Source: Aristolochia californica
Lineage: Eukaryota; Streptophyta; Magnoliopsida; Piperales; Aristolochiaceae
Direction of reading: 5' to 3'
DNA length: 64,000 nucleotides
Assembly: GCA_029961685.1 (NCBI GenBank)
Contig: JARWKL010000001.1
Coordinates: 54,834,062 to 54,898,061 of the forward strand
The notes below the pieces were generated by a model. It was not told the DNA's origin and ran no database searches. It was given only the letters and a program-made list of their open reading frames with translations. How positions within the stretch are numbered: the first letter of the stretch is position 1; each line of letters starts with the position of its first letter. Below, one piece after another: positions 25,901 to 38,500 of the stretch. Position numbers and translations under genes: made by a program.

Positions 25901-26524
25901 TAAGTTATTTGATCAACCCATTGTGAGATTTTTTTTATCATGTTCCTTCAACTATTTTGCCCTTTAAATAATGCAACCTTATTTTGAAGTGGTGTATCAT
26001 TGATCCCTAGACCATATATTCAAGTGTAGTGCCCAACATTCCATGTAAATAAACATGTGTTCATATTAACATAATTTAAAATTGACAAAAAAGTCAAATA
26101 TATATGCTTGGTTGATAGCATATGGTCATGAAGAGTTTTTCCTCTAAAGTTTCTTGCACATATTGTGATTGTTCAACTATTTTTCTTTTTATAGTGTAGG
26201 TAACTCTTATTTTATTTTAATTGATAAATAAAATTCTATTGATAATATTTTAATACTTTTAGATATTTTAGTTTTTAGGTTTATATATAATTTTAATTAC
26301 TAAAAAAATTTAAATTTATTTTTTTCCATTTTTCTTGTAATCCAAACAAGAGAAATTATGTTTTTTCTCTCTCTTAATTAAAATCTTTCTTTTCTCTCTT
26401 TTCTGTTCCAGCATTCACATTTGATAAATTGGATTGGCCGCCTCCCGCCCTTAATGATAGTGTTCTCCACTACCGTACGTCGAAGCAATCATCCATTCAC
26501 CACTGCTACCCGCATCCGCCGACC
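22927..26524. other. Intergenic region between GDSL gene 2 and the RNA methyltransferase gene
   Basis: This should contain the divergent promoters of both neighbours. It is AT-rich with short pyrimidine runs, a poly(C) run at about 24309-24324 and small tandem duplications (24585-24830). A weakly protein-like stretch around 25150-25350 contains [20 protein letters not shown] and might be a transposase relic, but I cannot assign it. No gene is supported. Confidence 0.5.
24585..24830. repeat. Two adjacent short tandem duplications
   Basis: A unit of about 51 bp containing GATGAGAATTAGTACATAGT occurs twice at about 24597-24700. A second unit of about 66 bp containing TTTCACTATATTA and GTATGATGGGGAGGC occurs twice at about 24714-24825. 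Both pairs are nearly identical. Confidence 0.75.
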
Positions 26525-29500
26525 ATGGCTTCGGCTTTAACCTTCGCTCTCCTCCCATCCTTCATCTGCTCGAGCAATGCTAATCGCAGCCCGCTTTCTT
26601 CGCCGCCGGCTCTTCTTTCAAACCCTAACCCGCATCAGGGGTCCTTGTCTTGTGCGCTCCAATGTCAACATTTTCAATCGTGTGTACCCTTTAAAGTCAC
26701 TGTAGTCTCTTGTTTTTCTTTTCTTCTCTTTGACTTACCCAATTACTGCGGTATCAGGTGCTCGGGCTGCTCGCATGAGTGGGACCTGCACAAGCCGCCC
26801 GTGCTCGCAGAGGCTAGCGATTTTTTCAAAAGTGTTGGGCTTCCCGATTTTAGCTTCGACAGCGGTAGCTTGGTGAGGTTTCGTTCTCCTTATTTTTTGT
26901 TAATGTGGTTAGTTTCTAGTTAGACGAAAATTCACGATGCACTTTTTTGCTTTTTTTTTTTTGTTTCTTTTCGATTTCCGCTTCTAGTTTATTGTTTATG
27001 GGCGGTGGCTGTATTGACTGTCCCTGTTGTTTTCTTTTTAAGTTCACTTCCCTCCTAATAATAAAAAAAAAAAAGTGTCCGTGTCACTCTGAAATTGAGT
27101 CAATGAGGAGAAAGCGCACATATGTAAGGAGCATGGGTCAAATGAGAGCAACTTCTTACCGAATGTCTGTCATCGAGACATTATTGCCTCCCCTGAGGTA
27201 CAATTTTTTTTTTTTTTTGCCAGCGGGTATTTTATCAGCATGTCACTGGTAGAAGAAAGTACCTCACGAGCAAAAAGGAAAAAAAGCACCGACTGAAAAA
27301 GTAAGAAGCTGGTGAAATTATGTCTTCCTGTTACACATATCTACATGGATTGTTGTGAGGGGTTCTCGCATCTGATCTGCGCTCTCTTCTATTGGTCAAG
27401 TTGGACCTTAGTTCTCTGAGGGTATATATGTGAACAAAAATGTTTCCCTACCATGGAGAATGTGCCTGGACAAAAAACTCGTTAATCTAGGTTTATGGTT
27501 TTGACATTTCCATTAACTACAATGTTACAATAATGCCCTTGGGCTAAAGATCTTCTAGTTTGGTTCTACCAATCAACTAAACCAGACCCAAGTCACAGAG
27601 AGCTATGTAAGTTAGATTAAATGATATATGAATAAAATGGCACTTGGTGATGTCAATTCTTTGGAAGTGGACGAACACTCTACTAGTGTAGAGGCCTTAT
27701 GTAAGTGACTAGTTATTTGATTCAATAGAGACAGTTGATACTTGCATCCTCTAGCTAGTGTTTCCTTGAATAAAAGACCTCTTGAGATAGTGTGGAAGTG
27801 AGTATGACACAACAATCTTGAGGAAGTTGAAACACAAGTAAGTGGTTAGAAAAACATTATGCACCTCTAACCTTATTCACCAAAATGAGTGATAGTGTCT
27901 GTAGTGGTATCTCCTGTAATAAATTTTTGATTGCCAATATAGGGATCAAGTTTCATTTGCATCATTGTTCACATGATGTGCAAGTCCACTATCCGCAATC
28001 CAAGTCTTGTCACTTGGACTGATGAGGGGCATCACCTATTTGAGCTGTGAGGGTATTAGATGTGGATGGTTTTGAATCTTCATCTGTCTTGTAACAGTCA
28101 TGCAATTTTTAGCACTATGGTTATGGCAGCCACATTTGACATTGTATACTGTTTGTCTACCCAAAACTCCATTGATCGCCATGCTCATCACCTCTTGTTC
28201 GGTTCCCTCTGGCTCTGCTATTTCCTCTTGTGCTTCTACCTCTACGTTGAGAAAGACAATTGCTAGGTTTTAGACATGTATACTGTTGCATTTATCTGAT
28301 GGTGGATCAATGCAAAAGCTGCTGTCCAACTTGCATCAAAAGTGTCAGGGTATTATCAAAAGCAGGCAATGCAAACTGCTGTAATTAGACATAAATTTCT
28401 AGGATTCTTTTCTGGAGTGGCAAGATTTCATTAAAAGCAAATTACAACAATAAGAGGAGAGAAAGCCTCAAACCTTAGGGGGAAAAGAGTCCCCTACAAG
28501 GATGCAATTTCTGGATACACAGGAATTTGCAAGATTATTGACCAACTGATTAGCTGATTTTAAAAATATGGTTCCCAAGACATGAAAACCTGTCAATAAA
28601 TGATTAATCTTGTCATAATGATGCAGATGTTGCCATGCTGGAGTTGCCATGGTTGCCAGAATATAATGATAGCTGAGTCTCCTTCAATTAGTAATGGACC
28701 TGAAAAATGTTGAACAATCTGACACCCTGAAGGAGAGCATTAATCTCGGCTGTGAGTGCGCACTCATTCCAATCAGCCCTGAAAAAGTAATTTAATCATT
28801 ATGATCCTTAATAACCTCTCCAGTACCTTCAGAAATGCAGAGAATTGTTCATTCGATCCATCTGTCAGATACATCACTATGTCTTTGTTTGAGATGGTCC
28901 CACCTACCATTTGCAACCAGTCACTTAACTTTTTGACTCCATTACATAAAATTGGCACAGATTTTGTCCATGTTTTAATGTGTGCTCTGTCCTTTTGATT
29001 TGCATAATTTGACTTTCTGACTGATAGAGTATGAAATTTGCTAACATCTCTAACGAATCACTGCATTGTTTATACTGACCCATTGTGAAAGAAATCCTCA
29101 GTCTATTGCCATGATCCTAGAAACTACAAATCATCAATCAACCAACCTAAAGTAGGCCTGGTTTGCACAAATTTTTGTAAGGGATTGCTGTTGTCATCCT
29201 TTTCAGTTCCAATTTTAGTTGTGGTTTTCTTGAGGGCTGTCAAAGTCCCATCAATACGACCAAATAACTATCAAAATCCCATCAATATGACAAAAAATAA
29301 TTATGTATTATTGCTTTAGTGGTCTTTCAATCCAAAATAATTACTTGCTTGCAATTTGATCAACATAAGCATAACAGTATTGATTGAGGCATGAATAAAG
29401 AAGATGTGAGTAAGCCATGATTGACTTGAATTGGGAGTGTAATTGATTCCAAATAGGCACTAAATTGATTGAGGAGTCTTCGGTTGGGTGAAGGCAAGCT

Positions 29501-32500
29501 ATGCTTGTCTTGTTAATCAATTGATGGATTCATGTCAATCGATTGAAGGCTTGTAATTTAATTGGTGTGCACCTTCTTTGTTTCACTGAATGCTATGGTT
29601 TCTCTTGGGACAACTTTTTTTTTTTTTTTTTTTTTTTGATAAGGGTGATATTTTATTGTGTTGAATTTTTGGAAAAGAGAAAAACTTCATTGACCTGTTG
29701 TAATTAGAGTACAATGAGCCTCTATTTATAATAGAGGAAATAAGTAGAATCTGATTACAATTAAATTACCCTTATCCCAGTTATACCCAAAGTTAAAAAC
29801 TAAAAGATAAGTCCTAAAACATTTGAATAACTGAACATAAATAGAAGTCTAACTTAACTAAAACACCTTTAACTGAGACTCTTCTATGAGACTCTTGTAA
29901 GACTCCACCATATTAATTTTGGCTCAGTGAAACTTTTTAGTATGAGTGTCATGTAAGATTCTTCCATATTTGCTCTTCAACACTCCCCCTCTAGTTGGAA
30001 TTTATAACTCCAACTTGCAATGAAAAGGATTCTTGCTCTTCAATTTTCTTTTGCTGAAAAAATTCTTCATATATGCAAAAACTTCATCTTTTGTGCTTCA
30101 TTTTTTCTTGAATATTTTGGTCACATAAAATTTACCACAACATGTGGAACAAAATACCTCTTTCTTGTACTTCTTCTTCTATTTCTCCTTCTCAAGCTAG
30201 GGATAACAAGGACATAGAGACCCAGCTTGGACAAAACATAATGTGGGAGAAGAAAATCACTTCTCCATACACCAGTCAAAACGGTTATAGTCTAAAAATA
30301 CTTTGTTCAAGTTTATGGCTTAACAAAGAGACTACTCACTTTTAAGGGTAGCTCAAACACAAATCACCTATTGGGTGAAGAATAAAAGACTTGACTCAAG
30401 TTGGATGTTAGATATACTCTTATACTTTTTAAGTAGTGGGTCTAGGCATTACTCTAAAGTGATGAAAACACAAGAAGATAAACTGAAGAAATACTAAAGG
30501 AAAACAAATTTAATCGGAAGGAGGCGACTATGCATTATTCATACTTCCAAACAAATCTAGAATGTGGCCTTTTTTTTTTTTTTTTTTTTTGAAAAACTAA
30601 GGGAGACTATAACGGTAGAACTTAATAAATTTGATCAAGTATAACTTTTTTGGAGGGTGACCAAAATTTGACGATGCCATAAGATGCAAAACCAAGTAAA
30701 AAAAATGCAAAACTTGAAAACAACATCGAATCAGGAAATTTTTGCATACCTTTAACGAGCACATCATGGAGTGATTTTACTTAGTGAAGGAGCAATTTTG
30801 TCATTTTCCGTCAAAAAAAAAAAAAACATCATGGAGTGATTAATTTTGATCAAAACTCTCTGATTAGAAGAGAAATTTGGGTAAAAAACTAGGATTCTAG
30901 GAGAAAAAGAAATTCATGTCAAGCCAATGCATGGAGAGATAATAGGAGAGAAAATAGGAAAAAAGAGAAATTTTCGTAGAATTGACCTTTGGTACTTTTG
31001 ATATCCATATCTCCAAACATATAGCTCAGAATCAATAACGGTTTATTTCTCAAGAAACTAGACTCAAAGAGTTTTAAGTTGATACCTAATTTGACATAAA
31101 AAACCTTTGTTCTTGAATCCGTTATGACCATTTTATTTTCTTCATTCGGTAGCTTGGTGGTTACCGACTCCAATGCTAATATTTGCTTAAATATAGATCA
31201 GATTGACATGAAACTTTCTCTTTCTAAAACTAGACTTCGATATCTTTCATTCAAGTATAATATTTCTTCATAAAATGTACTTCTTTTGAGAGAGAGAATC
31301 TGATAGATTTCAGAATTTGTAATCTGGCCGAACTGAGTGCTCTTTCTTCTCTGACCAGTATGACCATTGACTCTTCCGATATTGATATCTCCCTCTAGAA
31401 AACTCAGATTGAGAATTGGTTTGATAGGTAAAAAAATAGATTTAAAGATATATCTTTTGACATATAATATTCGATATAAAGTTCATTCTTGAAGGCATAA
31501 AACGCCTCCAAAGTTTAAGCTTTCTGCTGTTGCTCGAACTTCTCCTGTAGTTTGACCTTTGCTGCTTCAAATATCGATTTCTCTTTGTACAGAACTCCAA
31601 TTGCTTAGATAATTTTTGCTTTGGAAAGTTGATTCAAAGATCTTTCTGTCAATATTAAAAGTTCAGTATGGAGGTGCAAACGCCAAAAAAACAACGGGTT
31701 TTGGGACTAGAAAGAAAGAAAAAAGATAGAATACGAACGTAAACTACTAGAGATGATGGATCAGAAAAGGATCACATAATCTCTGTTGGTTGACCGAGTC
31801 AACTCACAGAACTTGCTTTGATACCATGTTGAATTTCTTGAAAAGAGAAAAACTTCATTGATTTGTTGCAATTTGAATTCAATGAGCCTCTATTTATAAT
31901 GGCAGAAATAAGTAGAATCTAATTACAATTAAACTACCCTTATCCTAGTTACACCCAAAGTTAAAAACTAAAAGATAAGTTGTAAAACAATTGAATAACT
32001 GAACATACATAGAGGACTAATCTAACTAAAACACCTTTAACTGAGACTCTTCTGTGAGACCTCCTCTTGTGAGACTCTTGTAAGACTCCACTTTGTTTTT
32101 TGAAATTGCGTTGAGTTGTATATAAGGCTCAAAAGAGCAAGATTACAAGGGAGAAGAACCGTCCTAAACAATGAGAGATTGCTGGGAAGTTCCAAATTTG
32201 GCCAGCTTATCAGTCAAAGAGTTGTTTGATCTAGGAATGTGATTCCATGTACAAAGAAATTGAGGATACAATGTCTGCAATACAGAAAATGATTTGCCAC
32301 TGGTACCAAAGGGGGAGCCAGAGTTGGAGAGTTGGAGGACCAACTGATGACAACTTTGGAATCCCCTTCAATTAGCAGCTTCTTGTGAAGATGGTCCTTG
32401 AAATTTTCAGCCCATAGTGTAGGGCTCTCACTTCAGCGGTATTGGAGTTGGCAATATCAACTGGCCCCGCATATGAGAGAATGATCCCTCCTCTACAATC

Positions 32501-35500
32501 CCTGAAGACTCCATCCGCACCCTCCGGCCCGAGGCATCCCAAACACTCTCGTCGAAGTTTAGCTTCATGAAGTCTCTAGGGGGAGGCTCCCATGCTGCCA
32601 TGACCAACATCTTTTGGGACCCACCTTATTAATTCTAATTCAGCGAGACTTCTTACTATGAGAGTCATGTAAAATTTTTCTATATTTGCTCTTCAACATA
32701 TTGCAACAAGAGCACAAAACCAATCAGGTGAACACTCTCTTTTCAACAAAGGGATTAGAGGGAGGTTCCCTGTTTAGCAAGGAATTCGGTAAAAGAATTT
32801 GCTGATATAGGAATGTGAGACCAACTACAACCAAGGAGAGAAACTATACACTTAATCTTATAAATGGCATCCCATTGGTGCCAAGGCGGGATAGAATGGG
32901 ATGAGCACCAATCAACCACCACTTTTGAGTCTCCCTTGACCAGGAGCAGGCCACTGAGGTTGTTCCGCTGAGGTGGTTTGGGACTATAAATTTGAACTCC
33001 AAATACAAGATTGATTTCTTTCTTGGGGTTCCAAGTGATTCTATGGCTGAATCAACTTTGTGTGGTGCTTTCCTACTAGGGGACGACAACCTTGAGTTGT
33101 TTTTCTCATGGAATTCTTCTTTTGGAATGGAAACACTTATGGAGCTTTGCTATGAAGCAAAAACTTGATGATTCTCAAAATCGTCTTTAAGCACTCTTTG
33201 TTTCTTGGATCCTCTGTTTTGATGCCATGTTAAATCTTTCTTGGATTAGATGAATTTATCGCACAAAATGAAAACACTATAGATGAGGGCAAGAGAGTTT
33301 TAACATGGTTCAAGAAGCTTGTTTAGTCCACAGAGGATGCCTATTCAATGAATTGAGAATCTAGGTTTATGATTTGTATTGGCATTATCTACAACAATGC
33401 CCTTGGGCTACTGATTTTCTGGTTTGACTCCACCCACAAATTGAACTGAATCCAAGTCACACAGTGCTATGTAGGCTGGATATACTGTATGACTAACTTC
33501 ATGTCCACGTAAATGGAGCTCTTGCTTTTACGATGTTGATTTAGTCTAACAGTTGGCTGCTTGCTCATATTTGCTTCTAAATAATGCAAAATCACTTTGA
33601 TGTAATAAGGATTGCTAGCCAATCCAGCATTATGTTACAACCATTTTTAGAGAAGTTGAATAGATACTAACATTCTAAGTCGAAATCTACCTAATTAATT
33701 GGCTTTGGAGTTTAGATTTTCTTGTGTAGTGGGTTTTTGATTCAATATGACAAGTCACCACAGAAGACATCTTGGTCTATAAAATCTGTACCATATGAGT
33801 GGCAGTTAGATTTGAAAGTGGAATATCTCTTACATCCAATAAGAGATCACTAAAAATGAAACCCTTTGTTGTGTTACATCAGCCAATTGTCAGAATTCAA
33901 CATGACCTTGGTTTATATGAGGTGTCTGCTCACATGAATCATATACTTCAGATTTTAGGTAGGTGTTGATATAGCTGCTTGTTTGAAGCTGAGCAATTTG
34001 CATTGAAGCGGTAAAGTCTAGTGATAGTTGGATATCCAATTTCTTCTGAGCATGACACCTAGAATTTCAAAGAATTTTTTTAAGATTCCCAACTAAGAGA
34101 TGGCATTCTGTATAGACATTAAATCGTAACTAAATGCATTTAAGATTTGATGGTTAAAGTTAAAATTGGGTGCACTTAAGTTTAGATGGACTTAGGTCTA
34201 AGCTCTTTTTTCCATAACTTATTTTATCCTCAAGTATTATTTTATTTCATTATTTCCTTTGACTTAACTCTTTTGACTCCCTCCTTTTCTTTATGCATGT
34301 TTATTGGCTACATTGTTATTGGTATTAACGTTGCAAAATCCATTTAGTGTTTGTACCAAGTATTAATTCTTGACAATAATGAAGCAGACCATACACAAGT
34401 TCAATGTACCGTTTTCTTTTCCATCATTTGTAGAAAATTCTGTTAGTTGCAGAGTAGAAAACAAAGCAGAGCTCATACCAGAATGAGAATAGAGATCCAC
34501 AACCCTATTTCAGTCAAATAAAGCAATTTCAGGGCCGAAATAGAGCATCCAACACATCATTAGGAGACTTACACAAAAGAAGGTGGAGGTGTGTTCTAGT
34601 GTAAAGGCAGAATACCGAGCAATGATTCATATTGTTAAGGAATAGTCCCACATGGATTCATGAGTACAAAGATCTTGAGTTTATTAGTTGGGAAAGAGGT
34701 TTCCTAAATTGGCTAGTCATTTTGGGATGGGTCTTGGACCCAACTTTACATGGTATCAAAACAGATACTCATATGTGGGCCTACACCTATACTATTCACT
34801 TGTAGAGCCACAAAAGAGGACCTACACCTAAACTATCCACTTGTAGAGCCACAAAAGAGGGCCTACACCTAAACTATCAACTTGTAGAGCCACAAAAGAG
34901 GGCATAAACCTAAACTATCCACTTGTAGAGCCACAAAAGTGGGCCTACACCTAAACTATCCACTTGTAGAGCTACAAAAGAGGGCCTACACCTAAACTAT
35001 CCACTTGTAGAGTCACAAAAAAATGGCCTACACTGAGGGGGAGTGTTAAGGAATAGTCCCACATGGATTAGTGAGTATAAAGATCTTGAGTTTATTAGTT
35101 GGGAAAGAGGCTTCCTAAATTGGTTAGTCATTTTGGGATGGGTCTTAGACCCAACTTTACACATACTATTAGGGAAATTTTTGTGGGTGAGATATGTCTT
35201 AACTGAATTTGGGTTCTCCACCAAGAGCTCTATGGTGATGCATTTTAGCACCCAAACTGCCATCTCTATTGATATTTATTTGATATTCCATGAAAGGACC
35301 AAACATGGGGAAGTAGATTGCCTTTCATTAATGATGCTGTGATGAGTGGCCCAATGGTCATTCTGTATGAAGTCTGCTGATTAGATTGGAAATATGTTTA
35401 CTAAGGCTTTGGGAAATCGAGAGTAGGAGATTTTTTATAACGAGTTGGGGAGTGTTGGATTACATGCAAGGGTTATTTTGGTCTTTTACCTTATTTGTGT

Positions 35501-38500
35501 TATCCCTCTAGAGCAAGACCATGTTTTGCTTGATATGGTTGTTATATGGTTCAATTTTCAGTTTTGTTATTTCATGTAGTTAGGGAGATAAGGAGTTGAG
35601 TGTAGAGGGTTATTTTTGTCAATGTACGTTATTTTGCTCTAAAGTAAAATTTAATATAAGACAGGTTGATTTCTGACCTCTCAATCAGTGCTGGATTGAT
35701 CAAACTCTTCTCTCTCTCATGCCTTTTTCTCTCTCCTCTCTCTTCTTAATTTAACTTTTACATTTTTATTGGCGTCTAATATAAATGTCAGCAAAATGAT
35801 GAGAGAGAGCTTCGAGAAGTGCGATGACTCAAGAAGAAGAGCTATTGCACATAACTTTGTTCAAATCACAAACTTAGGGTAATTAAGTACGACTTAGGGT
35901 AGTTCTTGTCCTTCAATATGCGGATGACACTTTGATCTTCAGAGTTAGGACAATGGCCAACATCAGAAAAGTAAAGGCAGTTTTGGGACTCTTCAAAATC
36001 TGCTCTGGTCAAAAAGTAAATTGGAGTAAAACTTTCTTGATTGGGTTCAATATAAACCCAAACTCCCTCTCAGAAATGGCAGAAGTGCTTGGTTGCTCAA
36101 TTTCGTCCACCCATTGTACTTACCTTGGTCTTCCTCTGTTCGTGGGCCGTATCTGCAAAGATCTCTTGACTCCAGTCATTGAGAAGATGGAATTGCGGCT
36201 TGCTTCGTGGAAGGGTCGGTTGCTTAGCAAGGTTGGAAGGTTGACTCTTTTAAAATCATGTATTGCTGGCATTCCAAACCATTATTTATCCTTCATGCCT
36301 TGCCCAGCCTCGATTTGTTAGCAACTGGATAAGATGAAGAAGCCCTTTCTCTAGAGAGGAAACAACCCTGATTTCAAGTACCATTTGGTCAGTTGGGAGG
36401 AAGTTTGCCTCCCGAAGAGCTTTGGAGGTCTTGGAATTCGTCTCTCAAAGACATGAACCGAGCTTTGCTCCTTAAATGGATTTGGAGACTCAACTCATCT
36501 GCTCCAAACCCTTGGAAAAATATGGTGCTCTCAAAACTCGCCATTTCCTCAAATTGGTGGATCGAAGGGGGAAACAGAAGGCATTTATCTCCAATATGGA
36601 GGTCTCTCTATCTCCTCGCTCCAATTTTCTCATTAGTTGTCCGATACCACGTGGGGGATGGCCATCATATCAGATTTTGGGAAGACAGGTGGTTGGGTGA
36701 TATGCCACTTTAGAACGGCTTCCCTAGCCTCTTCAAAATTTCAAGATTAAAGAATATTACCATTTCTTAAGTCGCTGATAATGGGGGATGGAACATTCAA
36801 CCTCGTTGTGGTCTATCTGAGCTTGAGGGCCTTGAAGCTATCTGCCTTTTGGATGCTTTGCAGCCAGCCAAAATTCAAACCAACAAATTAGATAAATTAA
36901 TTTGGTGGCCAGATAGAAGTGGCTCCTTCTCAGTCTCCTTTGCTTACCTTGTTATTCGAGGCGTGATTTCTTGTGGTCCCAAGCATGTAGTAGAGTTCAC
37001 ATGGCATCTTGGCACCCCCCCAAAAATAAATTATTTATGTGGAGTGCTTGTCGCAACAAAATTCTCTCAGCTGACAATCTCAAAATTCGTGGCCAGCTCG
37101 GAGTTGACCCCATTTGCCCTTTATGCCATGCAACTGAAGAAACTGTTAGCCACCTGCTTCTCCCGTGCCCTTTCTCTTGGTAGATTTGGATGTCGATTAT
37201 TAGCAGAATTGGGCTACATCTCTGCTTCCTAGAAGACTTGGCCGCCGCCTGCAGAGTGCTTGCAAGGACCCCTATCCCCGGTCTCGGGAAATTGATGATC
37301 TCTGCCCTCTCTGCATTCATCCTCTGGGGTCTTTGGCTAGAGCGCAATCAAAGGAGATTCAATGCCAAATTCAGCCCTCAAGATAGAATCATTGAAACCA
37401 TCTCAGACAATATTGCTACCTGGCTTCATTTTCGAAAAGCCTTCTCCCCTTTCTCGGGATCTTCCATCAGAAATAATTGGAGGTGCCTTGCTCAACTCCA
37501 CACTTCTTCAAAGCCTCCCATTATCTGTGAGTGGACTCCGCCACTTGCTGGTGTCCTTAAGTTAAACTTTGACAAATCTTCTATCAGTAATTCGTGATTC
37601 TCTTGGGAACCAGATCGTCTCCTTTTCTGGCCCTCTCGGTATTGCGGACTCCACAACGGCCGAGCATTAAAGCCTTCTTAGTGGGCTCCGTGTCTTTTGA
37701 GATCACTGCTCCGGGCCTATCTTTTTTTTTTTGAGAAGAGTTGTAAATGCATTCAAAAGAGATAAAATACAAACTAAAAAACTAAAAAGACATTTCCTCC
37801 ACAACAAGATGTTGGAGGGTAACGCCTTTTTTAGCTTGAACATCGGCTAAATGATTAGCAGATCTTGGTACATGTTTCCAAGTACATAATAAATCAGAAG
37901 TTAAATTACAGATTTCATCATAAATCTTCCAATGACGCCAAGGAGGTTTTGAAGGCTTGGAGCACCAATTTATAATAACTTGAGAATCCCCTTCAATCAA
38001 GAGAGCACCGTCCTTTTTTTGTTTGAAGAGTTTCAGCCCGTTGAGCAAGCCATGTAATTCCGCACAAGTAGAGTCTGATACTCCAATTGGACCCGCATAA
38101 GTGTAGAGAAGATTTGCTTGATCATCGTGAATTACTCCACCAAATCCGGCTGGGCCCGGACAACCGAAAGCACTTCCATCAAAATTTAATTTAAAGTGTC
38201 CAGGAGGAGGTCTAGTCCATTCTATCATAATAGGAGCCTTCGAAATAAGAGACATTTTCGCAACATTTCTCCAATTTTCCCTCATATTAGTTGCTCTTAG
38301 ATCACAGAATTCTTTGCGAAGGAGAACCCAAGAGCTAACTTGACCAACTATCTGATCACAGAGAATATTCCGAGGAATAGATTTCTGATTGAATTTGCGA
38401 TTATTTCTTTCTTTCCATAAATTCCACACAATGTGTCCAACACAACAAGATATTAAGATTTTCCCTAACTTCGGAAGATGGGAGCTAACCAAAGTATAAA

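Larger units (their letters stand above)
29659..32698 (-). mobile_element. Non-autonomous LTR retrotransposon A
   Basis: The LTRs are 29659-29982 and 31827-32698; the second is interrupted by a LINE fragment. On the plus strand they run TGTTGAA...TTCAACA. On the minus strand the primer-binding site TGGTATCAAAGC (complement of 31815-31826) abuts the right LTR and a polypurine tract AGAGGGGGAG abuts the left LTR. A perfect 5-bp TSD, TATTG, lies at 29654-29658 and 32699-32703. The internal region of about 1.84 kb has no gag or pol frame. It is related to element B (47357-62579) in LTR borders and internal sequence. The element depends on proteins from elsewhere. Confidence 0.85.
29615..32977 (-). 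mobile_element. LINE 3' remnant split by LTR element A
   Basis: Poly(T) at 29615-29637 and 20 bp of LINE 3' end (to 29658) are separated by element A from the remainder at 32704 to about 32977. That remainder encodes a near-complete RNase H C-terminal half on the minus strand: KGDSKVVVDWC, then PPWHQWDAIYKIK, then SANSFTEFLAKQG. The flanks TTGGGACAAC (29605-29614) and TTGGGACTAT (32978-32987) are a plausible decayed TSD. It lies within the older copia-like element. Confidence 0.65.
27440..33551 (-). mobile_element. Decayed copia-like LTR element with nested insertions
   Basis: Its 5' LTR is at 33228-33551 (TGTTAAATC...GTCTAACA), preceded on its left by a decayed primer-binding site (complement of TTTTGATGCCA). 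A block at about 27478-27600 aligns with the middle of that LTR: AATCTAGGTTTATG, CAATGCCCTTGGGCT, CCAAGTCACA and GCTATGTA occur in the same order, so it is the other LTR, heavily diverged. Between them, at about 28100-28150 on the minus strand, the frame KCGCHNHSAKNC resembles a retroviral-type zinc knuckle. The rest is interrupted by a LINE remnant (28388-28785) and by the LINE that carries LTR element A. The left boundary is uncertain. Confidence 0.5.
34560..35762 (+). mobile_element. Copia retrotransposon 3' remnant with LTR, split by a TRIM
   Basis: Frame pieces SSVKAEYRAMIH (left of the TRIM) and WVRYVLTEFGF, SSMVMHFSTQTAISI, FHERTKHGEVDC and MFTKALGN (right of it) are the end of a copia RNase H domain. 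They are continuous once the TRIM and its TSD are removed. A purine-rich stretch precedes the LTR at 35453-35762 (TGTTGGATTA...CTTTTACA). The 5' part is missing and stops are present. Confidence 0.75.

Noticed and set aside
34776..35033. Regular 41-bp array considered as a CRISPR
   Set aside because: Units are contiguous without unique spacers, the genome is eukaryotic, and the array lies inside a TRIM.
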